A stretch of DNA of 64,000 nucleotides from Mnemiopsis leidyi (Eukaryota; Ctenophora; Tentaculata; Lobata; Bolinopsidae), in NCBI GenBank assembly GCA_000226015.1, contig JH153385.1, forward strand, positions 224,584 to 288,583, in the 5' to 3' direction. The notes under the pieces were generated by a model. It worked only from the letters and a program-made list of their open reading frames with translations, ran no database searches and had not been told where the DNA came from. The position numbers and the translations under genes are program-made. The first letter of the stretch is position 1; every line of letters starts with the position of its first letter. Below are positions 58,601 through 64,000 of this stretch, in pieces.

Positions 58601-61600
58601 GCTGTACGATAGCTCGTTGAATTTTTGCTCTTTTTGATTTGAACCTCATTCCAAGCATGGACCTCGTTTACTCCAAAACCGAATTGAAAATTAGTGTGAA
58701 AACCGAAAATATCATCATAAAGCGTAATGTAGGAAAGTTTAATATTCCTTCATTCAAAAACCATCTATCTCAACTTCAACCTCACAATCAAGGTGAAATA
58801 ATTTCCTGCCTTTTGATTGATCTAGATTATAAAAATGCATTACTCTGCTGTTCCAATTTAAGTTTTTCTTCTCCGCAGCAACAAGGAATTCGTAGTGAGA
58901 CGATGAAGTTGGAGGCAAAGGAGACGGCGCTTATCCAGCACTGCGTCAGGCAGCTAGGTTAGAAAATTTTACTAAGCAATTCTCAAATTTGATAACAGTT
59001 AAAATAGACAAAATATGACCGCTGGTGTTTTTCTTGAAGGCTTTCTTCCCAACTTTCGACGTCTCTCGCCCTAGTTCAGCTATAATCTACGAACCATTAA
59101 ACGATAATCGGTGCCCATTCTTTTATTCGCCCTCCATTCGTAGTCTTCACTGAGGTCACTTAATCTCTGTATCGTCTGTATGGGAGAGTTATGTGTCATT
59201 GTTAGTTGTAGTAAGTCGCGGACGTTTATATAGTTATATGTGCTCTTCTCTTACAATGTAACACTAGTTGTGTTATTATATTCGTGAATAAGTTCCTTTT
59301 ATCGCCAGAGTTAAATACCCTCGCTGGTATGGCAAGTAAGTTTGCCAGCACTGTAAAATCTTTGCAAAACCAAACTTCCGTCCTCATTTTAATTGTTCAA
59401 ACCTGAATCAAGAAAACTTTATGAACCTAGGAGCACTGTGACTTTGGCTACATCATTGCCGCTTGCTGGTCTTATATGTGTATCAGCCGAGTGGTTGCAT
59501 AATATTTTCTTCTTATCTCTACTTTCATCCGTAAAAAATTATAATCTGCGCTTTCACGAACAGGTTCAAATCAACCCCCCTACAAGGTTCAAATCAGCTT
59601 TTCTAAATACCATAACTTTTTAGTAGAGATCTTTGTGATGAGTTATGTTAAGAAGCGTCGGCTATCTAAATGATTATATCTCTATCCAGGAGATACAGTG
59701 ATTCAGATCGGCAAGCTTGAGGCGGCCGCAGAACAGAAATCTGAGGAAATAGTCCTGCTTAAGCGTGATCTGCATCACGTGACGTCATCGCTGACCGAGC
59801 TGACGAAACGTCACGTGAGGATGATCGACGACAACAACGACCTCAGGATGCAGGTTCAGAACATGAAGGAAGATCAGAAAATCGCCTCCCAGCAGGTAAA
59901 AAAACTATATCCGTGAATTTTGAAATGATTAATAAAACTAGTGGTAGTGGCGGCACAGAAGGGAATTAAACGGTCGCCTGACACAATGAAAGCGGTCGCG
60001 ATTCCTGTTAGCATGTCTTAAATTTTACATACAAAATGCCCCACGTTGAGTCTGGACTTCTTCCAGTTAGCACATCTACAGAAGAAGTACGAGGAGTGTC
60101 TACAAATGCTGGAAGACAGCAGGATGTACATGAACAGGATGAACAGTCCAGTAACTCCGCCAGTGACACTGTCTTATGAGACTCCGGCTCAACCAACTCC
60201 AAGCATCATGAATGAACTAGAAGATGCTATAATAACAGATCTACAGGTATTCAAAGAGTCACTTTCTTATCCATTATGTTATTATGTTATCATTGTTTTT
60301 TGTTTTGGTTAGGATTTCAGTTCCTTCATTTTGAAGAAATTTACGTAAATCTTGGACTGGAATACAAAGATAGTGTGTGTATAGAAAGTGTAACTGTGTG
60401 ATTGATAATCCTGCGCTTCCAGCAACGAAGATCCCGAAAAGGCACGTCTAAAGGTAGACAGTTTGCTCGAACAAGAGCTAGGATAGCAGCTCAGAAGCAG
60501 GCAGAGAAGCCAGAAACTACAGACGACAGTGATAACAAGGACAGTGGAGTGAAGTCAGAGTCCGATACCGACTCCGGAGACAGGTAATAAACTGGTGACG
60601 ATACTCTACAGACACCTCAAACTTGGTTCTTGAGTTTGTCATTTATTCTTCAAATTTTTGTTTTGCAGAAATCAGAGTTTCAATTTACGTCTTCTTAAGA
60701 CCATGCATGTGTATTTGACTGTAGTGACTATTACCTGTCTTGACTATGTACTATGTACTATGTATAATTATGTATGTACTATGTATAATTTCAAGCTACA
60801 ATCTCACACCCCTCCTCTGCCAGGATGTACGAGGAAGGAGGCCGAGGTTTACTTCCAGGTAGTCCACATACCAAGCGGAGGTTACGAAGAGGAACTGCCA
60901 GTACCGTTAGTGAGGGTGAGACGCCCCGCAGGGATGCTCTTCACGACCTCATCGCTGAGTCCGAGGTTAGTTTTAGTCAAGTTGAAGCTATCTCACTCTC
61001 ACGTACAACATACTGTTGTTTATTTACTTGGTACTCAAAGTTTTAACAAGCATCCTACAAAAAATATACCCTCCCCCAGCCGAGAGCAGCTCCTTACTCT
61101 TCCCTTCACGGCAGTACACACTCCATAAACAGCGACACGAACATCACGAGTGTGAGTGACACGTGGCAATCGGAACCGGGTCCTCACATGTCCAGCCGTA
61201 TGATGTACGGGACTAACAAACTGAAGATGGTGAAACCCATGGAGGGCAGTATGACACTTCTACAGGTATGATGTATTGACTGTGTACTCTTCACGTTCTC
61301 CTTTATCTCTGTATCTACTGCAAGATCATGTAAAAATGTCTTGTTGTCAAGTTCCTAATGTTTGTAATTGCAGTGGAAGCTGTTAGCAATGAAACAGACA
61401 AACAATTCTCTGTTGACAACAGAAGAAAGACCTGGAGTCCTTCAACGAAACACTGTTTCTGCGATCTCTGACGCCGAAGGGATTGGTGCACTTGGTAATT
61501 ATAATTTCCCTCTACCCTAACTTTAAGCTGTGTTTTCACTCCGTCTGGCCAAACAGGACAGTTATTATTATCCCACCCTTAAGCGAATCTCTACAGGTGG

Positions 61601-62568
61601 GCTAGACGATGTTGGTCTTGGAGGTGGTTCTAGTGGAATTATTTCGAAAGGAGCTATGACGCCAGTGGGTCGAGCAGCTAAAACTCCCTCAGTGGTCAGC
61701 AGATCGGGCGTGTTCAACCGCTCACAAGCTGCGCCCATTAATCCAGGTTAGCAGTACAGGCCATCGATTTGAGTTTATCACAGCATCCAGATCAGTTGTC
61801 GCTCCTAGATAAGCAACTTTGTCGCTCCTAGATTGGCAGTTGTCGCTTCTAGATTAGCAGTTGTCGCTTCTAGATTAGCAATTGTCGCTTCTAGATTAGC
61901 AATTGTCGCTTCTAGATTAGCAGTTGTCGCTTCTAGATTAGCAGTTGTTGCTTCTAGATTAGCAGTTGTTTCTTCTAGATTAGGATATCTGCCGTACAGG
62001 GCGCTGACTTAGTCTCAACTCTCACTTGGTAAAAGATAAAACAATCCTCCCTAGCATAGGTCTAACAAGTAACACCCTCTCCCTTCAGCTGGATCCTCCA
62101 CCATTTCAACTCCTTTATCCAGCAAGAAAAATGACAACGGAGCCACTGCTAGCGAGAAGGGTCAAGCTAAGGACGAGGCCCAAATGCAGGACTTGTTTGC
62201 TTATCTGAGTACGAAATATGAAGTTCCTAAGAACACCATTAGTTCCGATTTCAGTACAGCATCCTCGGAGACTAGAGCTGGCTCAAAGGTATGCTGAACT
62301 TTATTCTTCATGGCTAGATTAAGACCTAAGTCTTGATGGCTGGAAAAGAAATAGATTATTGACAACAACAGAAGTTAGTCATTTTAGTTGGACGTTTTTT
62401 AAACAAAATACGCCAACACAGGTCAAAGTAGAAATGCAGCCTAAAACGAGAACAATTTCTCCTGACATTCCCACTGAGGATGATTCCACGGAACGACCCG
62501 TTATTATCAAGAAACAAGCTTCGCCGTCAAATTCTAGTGGGATCGGCAGACTCTTTGGCTGGTCATGA
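48725..62568 (+). CDS. TRAK: TRAK/Milton kinesin adaptor, main isoform, 16 exons, ~699 aa
   Basis: Exons: 48725-48815, 49727-49795, 50791-50843, 57811-57927, 58129-58299, 58879-58957, 59309-59335 (optional), 59690-59895, 60067-60246, 60423-60583, 60824-60965, 61080-61265, 61374-61494, 61597-61746, 62089-62288, 62422-62568. Every junction is GT-AG and in phase; total 2,100 nt. The start is the first ATG after an in-frame TGA (48698). KEKELEIAAKIGQSLLKK is the diagnostic HAP1_N block. A long coiled coil follows (LNQLNHEVTCKDEMLRFVD ... LAHLQKKYEECLQMLEDS). LKMVKPMEGSMTLLQWKLLA and ERPGVL match the C-terminal Milton domain. The end is Ser-rich, GIGRLFGWS. TRAK proteins link kinesin-1 and dynein to Miro on mitochondria for transport along microtubules. 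The coiled coil binds kinesin and the Milton part helps bind mitochondria and O-GlcNAc transferase. Confidence 0.88.
49800..49925 (+). repeat. Degenerate GTAAA-rich tandem repeat in TRAK intron
   Basis: Units like AAGTAGATACTGTAAA repeat with about 15-17 bp spacing directly after the exon ending 49795. They contain many GTAAA and could offer cryptic donors. Confidence 0.65.
52585..52691 (+). repeat. (CT)n microsatellite interrupted by an assembly gap
   Basis: CT dinucleotides run on both sides of ten N (52617-52626), with a single TTC break near 52600. True length is unknown because short reads cannot span it. Confidence 0.98.
56378..56709 (+). repeat. 54-bp minisatellite, about 6 copies, open in one frame
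   Basis: The unit GTTAGACATGATCAGGAAGT then TATTAGGAGCTAGATCTAGT and TCAAGTTCAACCCC repeats at 54 bp (53 to 56 in two copies). Because 54 is a multiple of three, the last three copies form an open frame of 18-residue repeats (MIRKLLGARSSS...). It lies inside a TRAK intron, and indels in the first copies break the frame, so I regard it as non-coding. Confidence 0.95.
57471..57602 (+). CDS. TRAK: TRAK second alternative first exon (short isoform)
   Basis: Opens MHLSNKSNCSVMVSEALI (second ATG at 57504) and continues SLDEQLGILRSRTAACDIDL then RCLLEQ, to a donor CAA|GTATGA in phase 0, exactly what the HAP1_N exon at 57811 needs. The junction LLEQ-KEKELEIAAKIGQ extends the heptad pattern, as in vertebrate TRAK, where an acidic helix leads into this block. 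An in-frame TAA at 57456-57458 sets the 5' limit, and no acceptor in the correct phase exists upstream, so it is a first rather than an internal exon. Predicted product about 672 aa. Confidence 0.6.
59309..59335 (+). CDS. TRAK: 27-nt microexon of TRAK
   Basis: Acceptor TTTTATCGCCAG and donor CAA|GTAAGT bound 27 nt encoding ELNTLAGMA in phase 1-1, so inclusion or skipping keeps the frame (QLELNTLAGMARDTV versus QLGDTV). It sits in the coiled-coil region; nine residues would shift heptad register by two positions. Confidence 0.5.
61790..61985 (+). repeat. 21-bp minisatellite in TRAK intron, about 9 copies
   Basis: AGCAGTTGTCGCTTCTAGATT repeats head to tail between the exons ending 61746 and starting 62089, with a few substitutions (AGCAATTG, GTTGTTGC). 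TCTAGATTAG occurs in each unit. Confidence 0.95.
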
Positions 62569-63165
62569 TAGATATTATAGGGAAAGTATAGGGAACTGAC
62601 ACGTTTGATTCTCGATAATATGAGACGATAGGAAGACTGTTCAAGATTAAGTCGAAGATTTGTACAAAATCTTGATAATTGCGCTGCTTTCTTTTTAACT
62701 TTTTTCGGTATCAGAATATTATTATAGGATCAAAGTCGCAACATCTTTAGCAGGCGATCGCACCATTGCTCTAAAGTATTAAGGTTAACCGAACTCCTGA
62801 TTTAATTGGAATTATGACACGTAGTTTTAAGATACTAGCTAATATTATTATGACGATTCACGACTGGTGCTACTATTAGTTTAAGCTAATGGCATTTTCT
62901 CGGAACGTGATTGAAAACCGAATTGTAATTACAATTTACATGGGACTAAACCCTCATTTTTCTATACCTGATTATGTAATAATTCTCTTGTATCTCGATT
63001 GATCTATATGATAAATCTAACTTGCAATATGCGAGGAAATTGTGAATTCAAAGCTTTATTTCTTCTTTTCATGGTCAAGCTCAAATTCTCATTTTCAATC
63101 TTCTTTTTGAGTTTTTGGTTCCATCAATTGTGATATAATTACTAATTATTGGAATGATAGATATC

Positions 63166-63171
63166 AATAAA
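63166..63171 (+). terminator. Poly(A) signal AATAAA of TRAK
   Basis: Canonical hexamer about 600 bp after the TRAK stop codon, followed by a T-rich stretch, consistent with a 3' UTR of normal length. Confidence 0.5.
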
Positions 63172-63489
63172 GATAGATTTTTATAATGATGTTTGGTTTC
63201 ATATATTTGTTGGATTTTCCATTGATCTGCGAAATTTGATAAACAATGAACAAGATTGTGCAAAATTTGTGTGATATTTTCTATGTCACCTATTTATATT
63301 TTCAGTTTTTCATATATACAAGCGTCTTCTTCAACTTCAACATCGTAAAGTAGAGCCGGGAGTTGCTAAACCAGTACACAGTATATTCCGTATAAACCCT
63401 GCTCAAAATTCTAGCCAGAGGTTGCCTGGTTTGTTTTAATGTTTAAACCTTGTCTCCTGTTGTGAGCTACTTCAAGAAAAATAGAATTT

Positions 63490-64000
63490 TAATTATCAGT
63501 GAAAACGTCCGGGGCGCGCGGCGTCTTGCTTTGAAGCTTGAAGTTGATAACCTACTGTCGCTCACCGGGCTCAGCGTGGGTCTCTCCACGTTTCCCTCCG
63601 ATCGTTGTTGTAGACAACAATGAACAAGGACTGACTTACTCAGGCAAACTGTCACGGCTATCAGACCACAGACGCGCATTTCTGGCCTGGTGATATCTAT
63701 AAAATGGTAATATATACAATCTACTATCTAGCTTTAACGAGATGATATCCGTCTATTTCTAACGTTCTTACGAAACGTTAGGAGAGCAGCAAACTGCGAG
63801 CCGCGCGTGAGTCGGGTAACACCTCATTTTCTTGTCTGACTTTGTCCGACCCTCATTCGAAGCGAATAGAAAAAGATAAAATGATTGTCGCGCGCGCCGG
63901 AGGCTGCCGCTTCGCGGCAGCAGGGCTATGCAACGTGTAGCAATAAATGACGGGAGGGTGCGCGCTGCTGTACAATCTTGTCTTCGCGCGCAGCAGGGCT
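63490..64000. repeat. GC-rich repeat cluster at the window end
   Basis: Contains GTTGATAACCTACTGTCGC (half of the 26.0-kb palindrome block), CACGTTTCCCTCCG (as at 26.8 kb), CTTTGTCCGACCCTCATTCG (as at 29.2 and 41.5 kb), a CTGCCGC-TTC-GCGGCAG hairpin (63904-63920), CAGGGCTATGCAACG (as at 41.04 kb) and TGACGGGAGGGTGCGCGCTG (as at 41.57 kb). The shared blocks occur in different orders, so several short families are mixed. Confidence 0.75.
63734..63826 (+). mobile_element. Degraded miniature element copy
   Basis: TTAACGAGATGATATCCGTC through ACTGCGAGCCGCGCGTGAGT to CGGGTAACACCTCA follows the 25.6-kb copy, including the ACGTTCTTACGAAACGTTAG hairpin. The last six terminal bases are missing and no 8-bp duplication is visible, so this is an older or truncated copy. 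Confidence 0.7.

Noticed and set aside
60658-61128. 156-codon + strand ORF
   Set aside because: It is a shadow frame across TRAK exon 60824-60965 and flanking introns; the TRAK frame has the splice sites and homology.
1-64000. tRNA or rRNA genes
   Set aside because: No cloverleaf with A and B boxes and no conserved rRNA stretch was recognised on either strand.

Overview
This is a eukaryotic nuclear window and almost certainly an invertebrate animal. Coding is split by GT-AG introns of about 90 bp to several kb. The intergenic DNA is AT-rich and full of LINE remains, palindromic GC-rich repeats and minisatellites. Three runs of 10 N mark assembly gaps (26346-26355, 41409-41418, 52617-52626). 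A Milton/TRAK gene, a mitochondrial ICT1-type hydrolase and a transposase-like multicopy family that I recall from cnidarians and other early-branching animals fit a non-bilaterian or other invertebrate metazoan; I cannot name the species.

Layout. 1.6-4.1 kb: six-exon gene for an ankyrin/PP1-targeting-like protein, + strand, with one apparent 1-nt error. 4.1-16.2 kb: no clear gene, but a 25-bp minisatellite at 7.08-7.60 kb. 16.3-17.5 kb: a candidate orphan exon and a small two-exon gene for a possibly myristoylated protein. 20.3-21.3 kb: a LINE ORF1-like gene, - strand. 23-29.3 kb: nested, broken LINE copies on the - strand mixed with GC-rich palindromes. Among these are at least four copies of a 50-88 bp element with terminal inverted repeats and exact 8-bp target duplications. 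29.6-30.1 kb: two CRE palindromes and a possible DHHC-like first exon. 32.5-32.9 kb: candidate exon pair, - strand. 33.2-34.5 kb: 260-bp tandem repeat and another LINE remnant. 36.4-40.2 kb: two long intronless - strand ORFs that are really one coding region interrupted by a frame change. 40.8-41.9 kb: GC-rich repeats. 42.0-43.5 kb: two compact + strand genes, a spermidine/spermine acetyltransferase-like GNAT and MRPL58/ICT1. 43.9-62.6 kb: the TRAK/Milton kinesin adaptor gene, with at least three alternative 5' ends and a 27-nt microexon. 63.5-64 kb: GC-rich repeats again.

The cellular genes have no shared operon-like logic. MRPL58 (mitochondrial ribosome rescue) and TRAK (mitochondrial transport) are neighbours, but that is probably chance. 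The most unusual material is the tiny transposon family, the frame-switched transposase-like gene and the 5'-end diversity of TRAK. All exon calls come from reading frame, splice-site and phase agreement by eye, without transcript data.
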